DNA from: an uncultured Barnesiella sp.
Lineage (GTDB): Bacteria > Bacteroidota > Bacteroidia > Bacteroidales > Barnesiellaceae_A
Assembly (NCBI GenBank): GCA_944321085.1
Contig: CALUJY010000002.1
Span: forward strand, 1-64,000
Length of the DNA: 64,000 nucleotides
Direction of reading: 5' to 3'
Shown: one piece after another, positions 47,260 to 56,704 of the stretch
How the letters are laid out: each line of letters opens with the position of its first letter
Position numbering within the stretch: the first letter of the stretch is position 1
Notes under the pieces: model-generated
What the model saw: only the letters and a program-made list of their open reading frames with translations
Told to the model about the DNA's origin: nothing
The model's database searches: none
Translations under genes and position numbers: made by a program

Positions 47260-47344
47260 TATTTTATGCCTTTCCTTGTCGTACTGCGTCAGTCGGCATT
47301 CTACTGACAGCATTGCGATGGGTTGCGCTCTTCTGTTGTTCCGC

Positions 47345-48628
47345 CTATTTCTTGTGGGTCATGATGTCGAGCACACAGCGGTCGGTCTCGTTCATGCCTT
47401 GCGAACCTATGCGCGTAAGGTTGTGTATGCAGCGGTCTACGTCGTCTTCTATGATACCTTCCAGCGAAGTGACGTATCGGCCTTCTATGGCCAATAAGGC
47501 CGAGAGAATACAGGTCGATACGCTTCCCGTAATTTTCAAAGCACAGCTCGGTTTGGCGCCATCGCATATCATACCGGTCAGATTGGCAATCATGTTTTTT
47601 ACGGCATACGTTATGTTATCGTAGTCGCCCCCCATCAGGTAGGTAATACCGCAACTCGACCCTGTCGTTGCGACAACACAGCCGCACAACGCCGATAAGC
47701 GTCCTAAACTTTGCTTGATGTATATCGTCGTCAGATGGCTCAACATCAATGCTCGTATCAGTTCTTCTTCCCTTTTCCCTTGTTCTTCGGCATAGATTAC
47801 TACCGGCATGGTGGCTGCGATGCCTTGGTTGCCGCTGCCAGAGTTGCTCATGACCGGTATCATGGCTCCTGCCATGCGGGCGTCGCAGGCTGCCGAGGTA
47901 TATGACAGGATATGGGTAAAGACGTTGTTACCTATTATCGAATATTCGAGGTTGCCTTTCAGAGTTTTGCCTAAGGAGTGCCCGTAGTCGCCTTTGAATG
48001 CAAATTCGGCCGCGGCTTTGTTGAGACGTGCCGCATCGAGAATAAATCGTATCTCTTCTATGGGCGCGGTGGTGGCGAAGTCGTAAACCTTACGCATGGT
48101 AAGCCCTGTATCTTCGTCGGTTTCCTGTTCGTCCGAGGAAGTACGGTTGTCCGATAACACTTCGTTGTCGCGTGATGTATATACGAAGTTGGTGTGGCTA
48201 CCTGCGATTATTGCTGTCGCACAATGCGACCCTGTACTGCAATTAATTTCTATGTAGAGCTTCTCTGTAATGTCATCTTTGAGCTTGATGTCTATACAGT
48301 GTTGCTCTATCATATTTTTCCCTTCTTCTACGGCCTCGGGGGTACAATCGCGCAGTACTTCAAGCTGATATTCCGATTTGCCTATCAATGCTCCTAATGC
48401 AATGGCTATGGGTAGACCTATCATGCCTGTACCCGGAATACCGACACCCATGGCATTTTTCAGAATGTTGGCACTTAGAAGAACCTCTATTTTCTCTGGC
48501 TTACATCCCAGAATTTCGGTGGCGCGAGCTACACACAGAGCCACAGCGATAGGTTCTGTGCAGCCTATGGCCGGCACAACCTCGCGTTTCACGAGGTCGA
48601 TTATTTTCTGTCTTTCCGTGTTATCCAT
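47345..48628 (-). CDS. UPF0597/CyuA-like L-cysteine desulfidase (serine dehydratase-alpha-like)
   Basis: A 427-residue protein of the UPF0597 family (YhaM/CyuA), related to the catalytic chain of iron-sulfur L-serine dehydratases. VPAIGCTEPIAVAL has the family Cys (C23); further conserved cysteines follow (SGSGNQGIAATMPV; CGCVVATTGSSCGI; MICDGAKPSCALK), consistent with a [4Fe-4S] cluster. CyuA degrades L-cysteine to pyruvate, ammonia and sulfide. The ATG at 48628 is preferred over a TTG eight codons upstream. The OPT transporter gene lies upstream on the same strand, separated by a hairpin. Confidence 0.88.
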   Translation of the reverse strand: MDNTERQKIIDLVKREVVPAIGCTEPIAVALCVARATEILGCKPEKIEVLLSANILKNAMGVGIPGTGMIGLPIAIALGALIGKSEYQLEVLRDCTPEAVEEGKNMIEQHCIDIKLKDDITEKLYIEINCSTGSHCATAIIAGSHTNFVYTSRDNEVLSDNRTSSDEQETDEDTGLTMRKVYDFATTAPIEEIRFILDAARLNKAAAEFAFKGDYGHSLGKTLKGNLEYSIIGNNVFTHILSYTSAACDARMAGAMIPVMSNSGSGNQGIAATMPVVIYAEEQGKREEELIRALMLSHLTTIYIKQSLGRLSALCGCVVATTGSSCGITYLMGGDYDNITYAVKNMIANLTGMICDGAKPSCALKITGSVSTCILSALLAIEGRYVTSLEGIIEDDVDRCIHNLTRIGSQGMNETDRCVLDIMTHKK

Positions 48629-48678
48629 AGTTATAGATATATCTTTATGCAATGGTCTTATAACATGTTATATGAAAT

Positions 48679-48722
48679 GCAGGGCATCGGGAGATTTGTA
48701 TCTCTATTTTCCGATGCCCTGC
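48679..48722 (-). terminator. Hairpin after the OPT transporter gene
   Basis: A perfect 12-bp stem (48679-48690 with 48711-48722), loop of 20. No long T-run follows on the minus strand, so it may be a partial terminator or an mRNA stabiliser between the OPT and CyuA genes. Confidence 0.6.
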
Positions 48723-48728
48723 TGTATT

Positions 48729-50690
48729 TTATTGTTTCTTGGCTTGCATACTCGATATGGTGAGGTAGGCGATAATAGCCAAGTACATTACCAATCCGAG
48801 CGATTGTTTGATTACGTCGCTCCATTCGCAACTATATTCAAAGCCGATGTAGCGTATGGCTGCGCTTACTACACCCATCAGTGCACCACCGGCAATAAAT
48901 CCCGATGCCAACAATGTACCTTTGTCGAGGCGTGCTTTGTTGAGGGCGTTGTCTTTCGAACGACTGCCTACAAACCAGCTTACGAGACCGCCGATGACGA
49001 GCGGTGTATTCAGTTGCAAAGGTATGAACATACCTAACGAGAAGGCGAGGGCGGGAACGCCCAACATGTTAAGTAACAATGCGAGGATGGCTCCTACACC
49101 GTAGAGAAGCCACGGAGCACCTTCGCCCATCATGAGAGGCTCTATCACGGCAGCCATGGCATTGGCTTGCGGAGCTACCAAAGCATTCTCACCGGTAAAT
49201 CCGTATGTCTTGTTCAGTATCAGTATCACACCGCCTACGGTAGCTGCTGAAACCAAAGTACCCAAGAACTTCCATGTTTCCTGTTTGGCCGGTGTGCTGC
49301 CTAACCAATAACCTATTTTCAAGTCGGTTACAAAACCTCCGGCCATAGACAAGGCCGTACATACTACGCCGCCTATGACAAGAGCTGCCACGATGCCGCT
49401 GGTACCTTTCAAGCCTATGGCAACCAATGCAACCGAGGCAAGTATAAGAGTCATCAGCGTCATGCCCGATACGGGGTTGCTACCTACGATAGCTATGGCA
49501 TTGGCAGCGACAGTGGTGAATAGAAATGCTATGACGGTTACTACAAGAAATGCTACCAAGGCTTGTGTAAAGTTGTGTATTACGCCTATATAGAAAAACA
49601 AGAAAATGAGGATGAGTGCAAAAATTACACTTATCGAGATGTTTTTCATCGATATGTCGCGTTGTGTGCGTATCACTTGTGCTTTACTGTCATTACTTTT
49701 GTTGGTGAGTTCTTTCGAGGCAAGACCTATGGCACCTTTAATGATACCCCACGACTTCACGATACCAATAATGCCGGCCATTGCGATACCGCCGATACCG
49801 ATGTAGCGCGCGTAGTTGCTGAAAATAGCTTCGGGTGTGAGTGCGCTAAGGAAGGTAGAATCGATGCTGGTCATACCTAATAGAGGTATGATGACAAACC
49901 ATACGAAAAGCGAGCCGGCACAGATAATCAAGCAATATTTCAGTCCGATGATATAACCCAAACCCAGAACGGCTGCGCCTGTGTTGACGGTGAATACCAT
50001 TTTTGCTTTTTGGGCTATTGTTTCGCCAAAGGGAAGTATGCGGGTCGTGAGTACTTCGCTCCACCATCCGAAAGTCGAGAGGCAGAAGTCATATAGTCCG
50101 CCTATCAAACCAGCTATTATGAGCGGTTTCACTTGGTCGCCGGCCTTTTCGCCCGATACGAGTACTTGCGTTGTTGCCGTAGCCTCGGGGAAAGGATATT
50201 TACCGTGCATATCTTTGACAAAATATTTGCGGAATGGTATCAGAAACAAAATGCCGAGAATACCGCCCAACAATGAGCTGAGGAATACCTCCATGAAGTT
50301 GACGGTGATTTCGGGATAACGGTCTTGCAGGATGTAAAGTGCAGGCAAGGTAAAAATGGCTCCTGCCACGATTACGCCCGAGCAGGCTCCTATCGATTGG
50401 ATAATGACGTTTTCTCCCAAAGAATTTTTTCGTTTGAATCCGTTTGAGAGACCTACTGCAATGATGGCGATAGGGATGGCGGCTTCAAAGACCTGACCTA
50501 CTTTTAATCCTAAAAATGCCGCTGCTGCCGAGAATATGACGGCCATGACAATACCCCACGATACCGACCATGCGTTTACCTCGGGGTAGGTTTTGTCGGA
50601 CGACATAATGGGGGTGTACTCTTCACCCTCTTTCAACTCCCTGAACGCATTTTCCGGGAGTTCTACCGGTTGTTTCTTCTCTTCTTCCAT
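48729..50690 (-). CDS. OPT-family oligopeptide transporter
   Basis: A 653-residue protein with about 16 hydrophobic segments. An acidic N-terminus (MEEEKKQPVELPENAFRELKEGEEYTP, in part) is followed by ARGVDAW-like VNAWSVSWGIVMAVIFSAAAAFLGLKVGQVFEAAIP, and KYPFPEATATTQVL, the conserved OPT 'FPxATAT' segment. OPT proteins import small peptides or metal chelates with protons. Placement next to a cysteine desulfidase suggests cysteine-containing peptides, but that is inference. Confidence 0.93.
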   Translation of the reverse strand: MEEEKKQPVELPENAFRELKEGEEYTPIMSSDKTYPEVNAWSVSWGIVMAVIFSAAAAFLGLKVGQVFEAAIPIAIIAVGLSNGFKRKNSLGENVIIQSIGACSGVIVAGAIFTLPALYILQDRYPEITVNFMEVFLSSLLGGILGILFLIPFRKYFVKDMHGKYPFPEATATTQVLVSGEKAGDQVKPLIIAGLIGGLYDFCLSTFGWWSEVLTTRILPFGETIAQKAKMVFTVNTGAAVLGLGYIIGLKYCLIICAGSLFVWFVIIPLLGMTSIDSTFLSALTPEAIFSNYARYIGIGGIAMAGIIGIVKSWGIIKGAIGLASKELTNKSNDSKAQVIRTQRDISMKNISISVIFALILIFLFFYIGVIHNFTQALVAFLVVTVIAFLFTTVAANAIAIVGSNPVSGMTLMTLILASVALVAIGLKGTSGIVAALVIGGVVCTALSMAGGFVTDLKIGYWLGSTPAKQETWKFLGTLVSAATVGGVILILNKTYGFTGENALVAPQANAMAAVIEPLMMGEGAPWLLYGVGAILALLLNMLGVPALAFSLGMFIPLQLNTPLVIGGLVSWFVGSRSKDNALNKARLDKGTLLASGFIAGGALMGVVSAAIRYIGFEYSCEWSDVIKQSLGLVMYLAIIAYLTISSMQAKKQ

Positions 50691-50913
50691 TCGTTATTGT
50701 CTGTGTTGGTTGTTGTATTGTATAAATGCATCATACTTTAATTTCTGCGGCAGATGCTGGCATAAATAGGGATGCCCTTACAAAAGTAGTCATTAACTTG
50801 TATCGTGCAAAATACTCTGAACAAATATTCATTCTATTTGTGCCTCGTTTTTGTGTTTCGACTATCTTAATACCACCGTTGTCGTGCGACATTGTTGCAT
50901 CGTGATAAAACAA
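50691..50913. other. Intergenic region upstream of the OPT gene
   Basis: AT-rich, with the probable start region of the OPT gene. No complete TTTG/TAnnTTTG pair and no gene are visible. Confidence 0.4.
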
Positions 50914-50953
50914 GAGGGGCTGTGGCATGATTTCCGTTTTGCCACAGCCCCTC
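50914..50953 (-). terminator. Terminator after prs
   Basis: A perfect 14-bp stem (50914-50927 with 50940-50953), loop of 12, with TTGTTTTA following on the minus strand. It lies 20 bases after the prs stop. Confidence 0.88.
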
Positions 50954-50973
50954 GCGAATGTTTTTATAATGTG

Positions 50974-51912
50974 TTACAACAAATATTGCGACGAGATAGA
51001 TTCGTTACAGTTTACACGACGTATCGTGTCGGCAAACAAGTCGGCGATGGTGATGATGTGCACTTTATCGCAATGTTTGGTATATGGAATACTGTCGGTA
51101 AATACCATTTCGCACAGTTGCGAGGTAGCTACTCTTTCCGAAGCAGGGTCGCTCATGACTGCATGGCTGGCAATGGCTCTTACCGAGGTGGCACCGCGTT
51201 CAATCATCAGATTGGCCGATTTCGTTATCGTGCCGGCTGTGTCTACCATGTCGTCTATCAATATGACGTCTCGTCCCTCAACTTCGCCTATGACTGTCAT
51301 TTCGGCCACTTCGTTGGGTTTGTTGCGTTTTTTATGGCACAATACGAGCGGTGCGTTGAAATACTTGGCGTATGTGCTGGCACGTTTCGAGCCACCTACG
51401 TCGGGCGTGGCGATAGCCATCTTTTGCAAGTGGAGCGACTCGATATAAGGGATAAATACCGATGATGCGTAGAGGTGGTCTACCGGAACATTGAAGAAGC
51501 CTTGTATCTGGTCGGCGTGCAAGTCCATTGTGATGAGGCGGTTGATACCTGCCACACTCAGCAAATCGGCGATTAGCTTAGCCCCTATCGATACACGCGG
51601 CTTATCTTTTCTGTCTTGGCGAGCCCATCCGAAATAAGGTATGACGGCAACAATCGATTTTGCCGAAGCGCGTTTGGCTGCATCGACCATGAGCAGCAAC
51701 TCCATCAGATTGTCGGAGTTGGGAAAGGTCGATTGTATCAAAAATACTTGGCATCCCCGTATCGATTCTTCGAAAGATACGGCAAATTCGCCATCGGCAA
51801 AGTGCTGGATGTTCATTTGCCCTAATTCGCATCCAAGACTGCTGCAAATTTTTTCGGCAAGATAATGTGAATTGGTACCCGAAAATACCTTGTAAGGAGT
51901 AGTTTGATACAT
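50974..51912 (-). CDS. prs: Ribose-phosphate pyrophosphokinase
   Basis: A 312-residue enzyme making PRPP from ribose 5-phosphate and ATP. FSGTNSHYLAEKI (10-22) is the ATP-side N-terminus, ADGE (39-42), YFGWARQDRK (93-102) the flexible loop region, MDLHADQIQGFF (129-140), and VILIDDMVDTAGTI (about 212-225) the PRPP/ribose-5-phosphate loop. The length is normal. A TACCTTTG box (51952-51959) lies 40 bases upstream. A single gene between two terminated units. Confidence 0.96.
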   Translation of the reverse strand: MYQTTPYKVFSGTNSHYLAEKICSSLGCELGQMNIQHFADGEFAVSFEESIRGCQVFLIQSTFPNSDNLMELLLMVDAAKRASAKSIVAVIPYFGWARQDRKDKPRVSIGAKLIADLLSVAGINRLITMDLHADQIQGFFNVPVDHLYASSVFIPYIESLHLQKMAIATPDVGGSKRASTYAKYFNAPLVLCHKKRNKPNEVAEMTVIGEVEGRDVILIDDMVDTAGTITKSANLMIERGATSVRAIASHAVMSDPASERVATSQLCEMVFTDSIPYTKHCDKVHIITIADLFADTIRRVNCNESISSQYLL

Positions 51913-51991
51913 AATGGTTGCAATGAAAGTGTGCTGTGGTTGATTTTGCTACAAAGGTACGTTTTGTTTTTCTTTTATTGTAGCATCATTG

Positions 51992-53713
51992 TCATATTTT
52001 TGAGGCCGGCAATGATGTTTTTTTCGTAGCTTTTATTTTCCATATTACGGCACCGTATCCGTCTACTTCGGTAATAAAAGGCGTATCGGCTTGTAAATCT
52101 TTTTCGTCGTGCGTTTTTTCCAATAACTCGGTTGCCATGTACCTGCCCGGAACAATTTGCATCATTTCTATGGCATGTTGGGGAATATAGGTGGCGACTT
52201 GCGTTTTGTATGGTCCGAAATTGACGATTATCACCAATACTTCGTTGTTGTAATACCGCAGGAAAGCATATTGGCGATGGGGGTCGAAATTGCTGTGCCC
52301 GAAGTTGACATACATCAAGTCATAAAAGGCACCTTCCGATATGGCTTTCTCTTTGTTGCATAACGTAAGCACTTTCTTGTATAATTTGCGCAGCGAGCGT
52401 TGTTCGGGTGAGAGTCGCATGATATTGCATTTCCCGTTATTGTACCAAGCTCTTACGGAGGGAACGCTCCAATAGTCGAATATGGTAGTCCGACCGTCTT
52501 TTCCGCTATAACCTTCGGCATCCTCGGCCGGTTCGCCTAACTCCTGACCGAAATATATCATGAAGGGCGATTTGCTCATCATGGACGAAACGACGAGCGA
52601 TGGCAACACTTTCGATGCGTCGCCGGCATATTGTATAGATGCGAAACGTTGTTCGTCGTGATTTTCGAGGAAGTTCAACATGCGGTCTATGTGCCCGTCG
52701 AGGGCTTGCCAACAATATGATATTTGTGCTGCCGATACTTCGTTGCACTGTACTGCCCGCAGTTTGTCATATAATCCTACTTTGTCGTACAAGAAATCGA
52801 ATTTTCCATAATTGAAGTACGACTCGTATAAGGTGGGATCATATATTTCGGCAATAAATAATATGTCGGGGTATTGTTGTTTGACAATGTCGATAACCCA
52901 ATGCCAAAACTCTACCGGTACCATGTGTACCATATCGCAACGGAATGCGTCTATTCCCTTACTGCACCAGAAAAGCAATATGTCGCGCATCTTTTTCCAT
53001 GTGTCAGGTATCGGGTCGAAGTGCTGTTGTCGCCATGCTAAATAATCGATGCCGTAATTGAGTTTTACCGTTTCGTACCAATCATTGATACCCGGGTAAG
53101 CATCGAAATAGTCATTGCCTGTGGCCTTGGCTGGGAACTCGTAGTATGCTTCGGGGCTGTCTTGACCTATATAAAAGTGGGGCGAGAAACGTTGTCGCGG
53201 TATATAGTAGAAGTTGTTATTCGGGTCGAATTGTTTTTCGGTATTATCGTGCTCGCCAAAGTTTTCGACGCCTTCGGGTTTGTTGTCGGAGTTATATTCA
53301 CGCGCTACATGGTTGGGAATGAAATCTATGATTACTTTCATACCTGCTTCGTGTGTGCGTGTCACAAGGCTTTCAAATTCGGCCATTCTGTTGGGCACGT
53401 CGGTGGCAAGATCGGGGTCTATGTCGTAGTAGTCGCTGATGGCATATGGCGAACCGGCTTTGCCTTTGACGATATATTTGTTGTTCGGACGTATGCCGTA
53501 TCGGCTGTAATCGGTCTGCGTAGCGTGTTCGATGACACCGGTGTACCAAATGTGGGTAATTCCCAGCTGCTTTATTTCGGATAGGACCTTGGGTGTAAAG
53601 TCGTTGAGCTTACCTACTCCGTTTTGCGCCATTGTACCGTGAGGGATACACGTTTCGCAAGTGTTTGAGAAAAGACGGGGCAATACTTGGTATATGATAA
53701 TTTTGGGTCGCAT
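51992..53713 (-). CDS. Cytoplasmic GH13 alpha-amylase-family enzyme
   Basis: A 573-residue GH13 protein without a signal peptide. IIDFIPNHV (128-136), DAFRCDMVHM with nucleophile D260, FIAEI with acid/base E289 and LENHDEQR with D353 are the four catalytic-barrel motifs. The N-terminus lacks the extra beta domain seen in maltogenic enzymes; a C-terminal beta-domain ends the protein. It should act on imported maltodextrin or a glucan in the cytoplasm or periplasm, complementing the secreted amylase at 14598. It lies on the same strand 12 bases after the patatin gene's stop, so the two may be co-transcribed. Confidence 0.93.
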   Translation of the reverse strand: MRPKIIIYQVLPRLFSNTCETCIPHGTMAQNGVGKLNDFTPKVLSEIKQLGITHIWYTGVIEHATQTDYSRYGIRPNNKYIVKGKAGSPYAISDYYDIDPDLATDVPNRMAEFESLVTRTHEAGMKVIIDFIPNHVAREYNSDNKPEGVENFGEHDNTEKQFDPNNNFYYIPRQRFSPHFYIGQDSPEAYYEFPAKATGNDYFDAYPGINDWYETVKLNYGIDYLAWRQQHFDPIPDTWKKMRDILLFWCSKGIDAFRCDMVHMVPVEFWHWVIDIVKQQYPDILFIAEIYDPTLYESYFNYGKFDFLYDKVGLYDKLRAVQCNEVSAAQISYCWQALDGHIDRMLNFLENHDEQRFASIQYAGDASKVLPSLVVSSMMSKSPFMIYFGQELGEPAEDAEGYSGKDGRTTIFDYWSVPSVRAWYNNGKCNIMRLSPEQRSLRKLYKKVLTLCNKEKAISEGAFYDLMYVNFGHSNFDPHRQYAFLRYYNNEVLVIIVNFGPYKTQVATYIPQHAIEMMQIVPGRYMATELLEKTHDEKDLQADTPFITEVDGYGAVIWKIKATKKTSLPASKI

Positions 53714-53725
53714 AAAAAATATGTA

Positions 53726-54538
53726 TTACCAGTTTAGTAGTTTACGCTGTTCGTCTGTAAGTGATTCTAATACGTTTTTGGCACTGTTGTAGCCCAAAGA
53801 GGCAATCTTTTGTTGGGCTTTCAGGTCGAATACGTTATAATCGCCTACGTCCTGATGTTCTATCAGTATATCGCATAATGCAAGGTCGGGGAATACGTTG
53901 CCGCATGCAAGGTAATTGTATGCCCGTTCGGCAATGGCAACGATATTGTGTGAATATTTTTCGCGTTGCAACGGTGTCACATTTACGCCGATGACAACTT
54001 TACATTTGTCGCGTAACGGTGTTGCAGGTAAGTTGCGCAATACTCCGCCGTCGACATAGTTGATACCGTCGATTTCGATGGGCGAGAACACAATAGGTAT
54101 TGAGCTTGACGCTGCTATGCTGACAGCAAGGTCGCCATGGTCTAAAATGATGCTTTTCCCGTGGTCGAAGTCGGTTACGGCAATAAGCATCGGTTTTTGC
54201 AGTTCTTCGATACGTTTGGCTTTGAGATGTTCCCGTAGAAAATCTATGAATTTGTCGTATTTCAGAAATCCTTTTCTTGGAAGTGTAACCTCGACAAGTT
54301 TATGAAGATCCATATCGGCAAATATTTTCATGATTTCACGGGGCGAATAACCGTCGCAGTAGAACGAACCTACAATGGAGCCGGCACTTGTGCCGGCGAT
54401 AATGTCGGGTTTCAGTCCGTATTCCTCGAAGGCTTGTAATGCACCTACATGGGCAAAGCCGCGCGCACCGCCACCGCTCAATGCAAGACCTATTTTGTAA
54501 GGATAATTTTCTTTTTTCTTTTTATTGAATAAGAACAT
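53726..54538 (-). CDS. Patatin-like phospholipase (RssA-like)
   Basis: A 270-residue cytoplasmic hydrolase. Oxyanion hole SGGGARGFAHVG (21-32), nucleophile elbow GTSAGS (49-54) with Ser51, and YVDGG with the catalytic Asp (near 170). No signal peptide: the N-terminus is MFLFNKKKKENYPYK. The length is that of bacterial RssA/YlbK-type patatins, predicted serine lipases acting on membrane lipids. The ATG at 54538 is chosen over further upstream codons because the family starts there. Confidence 0.9.
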   Translation of the reverse strand: MFLFNKKKKENYPYKIGLALSGGGARGFAHVGALQAFEEYGLKPDIIAGTSAGSIVGSFYCDGYSPREIMKIFADMDLHKLVEVTLPRKGFLKYDKFIDFLREHLKAKRIEELQKPMLIAVTDFDHGKSIILDHGDLAVSIAASSSIPIVFSPIEIDGINYVDGGVLRNLPATPLRDKCKVVIGVNVTPLQREKYSHNIVAIAERAYNYLACGNVFPDLALCDILIEHQDVGDYNVFDLKAQQKIASLGYNSAKNVLESLTDEQRKLLNW

Positions 54539-54656
54539 GCAGTACGTCGTTTGGTGCAGCGAATATACGCCTTTTTTATGAATGTGCAAAGGATTGCATA
54601 AGGTATATATTTCATGCCGAGAGAAGATTTGTATCGAAAAATATTTTGTATGATGT

Positions 54657-54687
54657 TTTGTTATAGGAGCTCTATTCTGTACCTTTG
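54657..54687 (+). promoter_or_regulatory. Consensus promoter of the tsaC operon
   Basis: TTTG (54657-54660), 19 bases, TACCTTTG (54680-54687), the full Bacteroidota pattern, ending 20 bases before the tsaC ATG at 54708. Confidence 0.8.
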
Positions 54688-54707
54688 CAAAGAGTAAAAG
54701 CAAGAAT

Positions 54708-55280
54708 ATGAAAACAAGAGTAGAGGATATTGCTCAGGCTTGCGCTGTCATGGAGCGTGGTGGCGTAATATTGTATCCTACCGATACGATATGGGGCATA
54801 GGTTGCGATGCGACCAATTCCGAAGCTGTACGTAGAGTTTATGAGATAAAACGACGGGCTGATAATAAAGCCCTTATCGTACTCACGGATTCTATGGCCA
54901 AAGTGGAGTTTTATGTAAATGAAATCCCCGATATTGCGTGGGATTTGGTGGAGCTTTCGGCCAAACCTCTTACGATTATATATTCGGGCGCACGCAATTT
55001 GGCACCCGAACTTTTGGGCGAAGATGGGAGTGTGGGCATTCGTGTCACGCAAGAATCTTTTTCACAAGCATTGTGCCGAAAATTCAGAAAACCTGTCGTT
55101 TCCACTTCGGCCAATGTAAGCGGCGATAAATCGCCTTGTAATTTCGCTGAGATTTCCGATGAAATAAAGCAGGCGGTCGATTATATCGTAGAGGCGCGGC
55201 AGGATGAAGAGGGTGAGGCCAAGCCGTCGAGTATTATAAAAGTCGGTAAAGGCGGACTGATAAAAGTGATACGCGAGTGA
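54708..55280 (+). CDS. tsaC: L-threonylcarbamoyladenylate synthase
   Basis: A 190-residue YrdC/Sua5-domain protein. GGVILYPTDTIWGIGCDA (19-36) and RRVYEIKRR (42-50) are the core nucleotide/threonine site, KPLTIIYSGA, GSVGIRV and KPVVSTSANVSG (128-139 region) the rest. It makes the threonylcarbamoyl-AMP used for t6A37 in ANN-decoding tRNAs. The single-domain length points to the TsaC type rather than Sua5. Its stop overlaps the GTG start of the following sugar-phosphate transferase gene (GTGA). Confidence 0.92.
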   Translation: MKTRVEDIAQACAVMERGGVILYPTDTIWGIGCDATNSEAVRRVYEIKRRADNKALIVLTDSMAKVEFYVNEIPDIAWDLVELSAKPLTIIYSGARNLAPELLGEDGSVGIRVTQESFSQALCRKFRKPVVSTSANVSGDKSPCNFAEISDEIKQAVDYIVEARQDEEGEAKPSSIIKVGKGGLIKVIRE

Positions 55281-56695
55281 TAAGCAGCAGGGCTCAAATA
55301 GCGAAGTATGTAGTGTGCGACTATGTGACCTCTAATATCGCATGGTTGCTCTTCAATATCGGTAGGTTCTATATGCCTACCGTGGCATCGGGCTATATTG
55401 AGCTGTCGCGTTTCTTGTTGTCGAAAAACGTATTGTTGGGACAGTTATATATACCCGTTATCATGATGGTGGTATATTATCTGTCTGGGTATTACAATCA
55501 GGCTTTTTTCAAGTCTCGCTTACATGAACTGATGCTTACGGCGGTATCGGTTATGGTAAATACACTGTTCCTTTTCTTTGCAGCCCTTATCAACGACATA
55601 TCGCCGTTGCGTACCGAAAACTATGAACTTCTGCTGTTACTTTTCACTATACAATTCGTGTGCGTTTATACCGGTCGTATCGCCATAACGGCCGATGCCA
55701 CATCGAAAATACACAGCCGTAAATGGGAATTTAATACCCTTGTCGTAGGTTGTGGCCGACAGGCTGCAAAGCTGATGCGCGATTTGAAAAATCGCACCGA
55801 ATCGTTGGGATACCGTATTGTAGGATATATAGACATAGGCGAGGGGGTATGTTCGCGTCAGCTCGATGCACCTATATATCCCGACGACGACCTACAAGCG
55901 TTGTGTGACAAGCTCGATGTGAAAGAGATTATCGTATCGCTCGATGATAATAATCACACACAACTCAATAATGTCGTCAACAAGCTGTTTCCGCTGAATC
56001 GTCCCATTAAAATACAGAATGACAATTTTTATCGTTTACTGGGACGTGTAAGGTTATCGAATATCTTCGGGACACCCTTTGTCGATGTATGTACTTGTGC
56101 CATATCGGAAGGTGAGAAAAACATCAAACGCCTCTCCGATATTGTTATTTCAGCTATAACATTGCTTATTATCTCGCCGCTTATAGCTGTACTTGCTATT
56201 TTGATAAAGCGCGATTCCCGAGGCCCTGTATTTTACAGTCAGGAACGAATCGGTTACCATCATAAACCGTTTAAGTTGTATAAATTGCGCACGATGTATG
56301 TCGATGCCGAGTCGGACGGACAACCTCGTTTGTCGAGCCCCAATGATAATCGTATTACGAAAGTCGGCAAGGTTTTGCGTAAATATCGTCTCGATGAGCT
56401 GCCGCAATTTTGGAATGTGCTGAAAGGCGATATGTCGATTGTGGGTCCACGTCCCGAACGTGAGTATTATATACAGAAAATCATGGAAAAAGCACCGTAT
56501 TATACGTTAATGTATCAGATACGACCCGGTATTACATCGTGGGGTATGGTGAAGTATGGATATGCCCGCAATATAGATGAAATGATACAACGGCTGCAAT
56601 ATGATATTATATATTTGGAAAACATGTCGTTGTTATTAGATTTGAAAATAATTATATACACAATCCGTACCGTTTTGGGCGGACGGGGAATGTAA
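55277..56695 (+). CDS. Polyprenyl glycosylphosphotransferase (initiating sugar-phosphate transferase)
   Basis: A 472-residue membrane protein of the WcaJ/WbaP type. About four N-terminal hydrophobic segments, a cytoplasmic Rossmann-like domain (about 150-265, VVGCGRQAAKLMRDL), a re-entrant helix (DIVISAITLLIISPLIAVLA) and the catalytic domain with [43 protein letters not shown]. It transfers a hexose-1-phosphate to undecaprenyl phosphate to start a surface glycan. The start is GTG at 55277. A paralogue lies at 59907. Confidence 0.9.
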   Translation: MISSRAQIAKYVVCDYVTSNIAWLLFNIGRFYMPTVASGYIELSRFLLSKNVLLGQLYIPVIMMVVYYLSGYYNQAFFKSRLHELMLTAVSVMVNTLFLFFAALINDISPLRTENYELLLLLFTIQFVCVYTGRIAITADATSKIHSRKWEFNTLVVGCGRQAAKLMRDLKNRTESLGYRIVGYIDIGEGVCSRQLDAPIYPDDDLQALCDKLDVKEIIVSLDDNNHTQLNNVVNKLFPLNRPIKIQNDNFYRLLGRVRLSNIFGTPFVDVCTCAISEGEKNIKRLSDIVISAITLLIISPLIAVLAILIKRDSRGPVFYSQERIGYHHKPFKLYKLRTMYVDAESDGQPRLSSPNDNRITKVGKVLRKYRLDELPQFWNVLKGDMSIVGPRPEREYYIQKIMEKAPYYTLMYQIRPGITSWGMVKYGYARNIDEMIQRLQYDIIYLENMSLLLDLKIIIYTIRTVLGGRGM

Positions 56696-56704
56696 CGTTA
56701 TATT

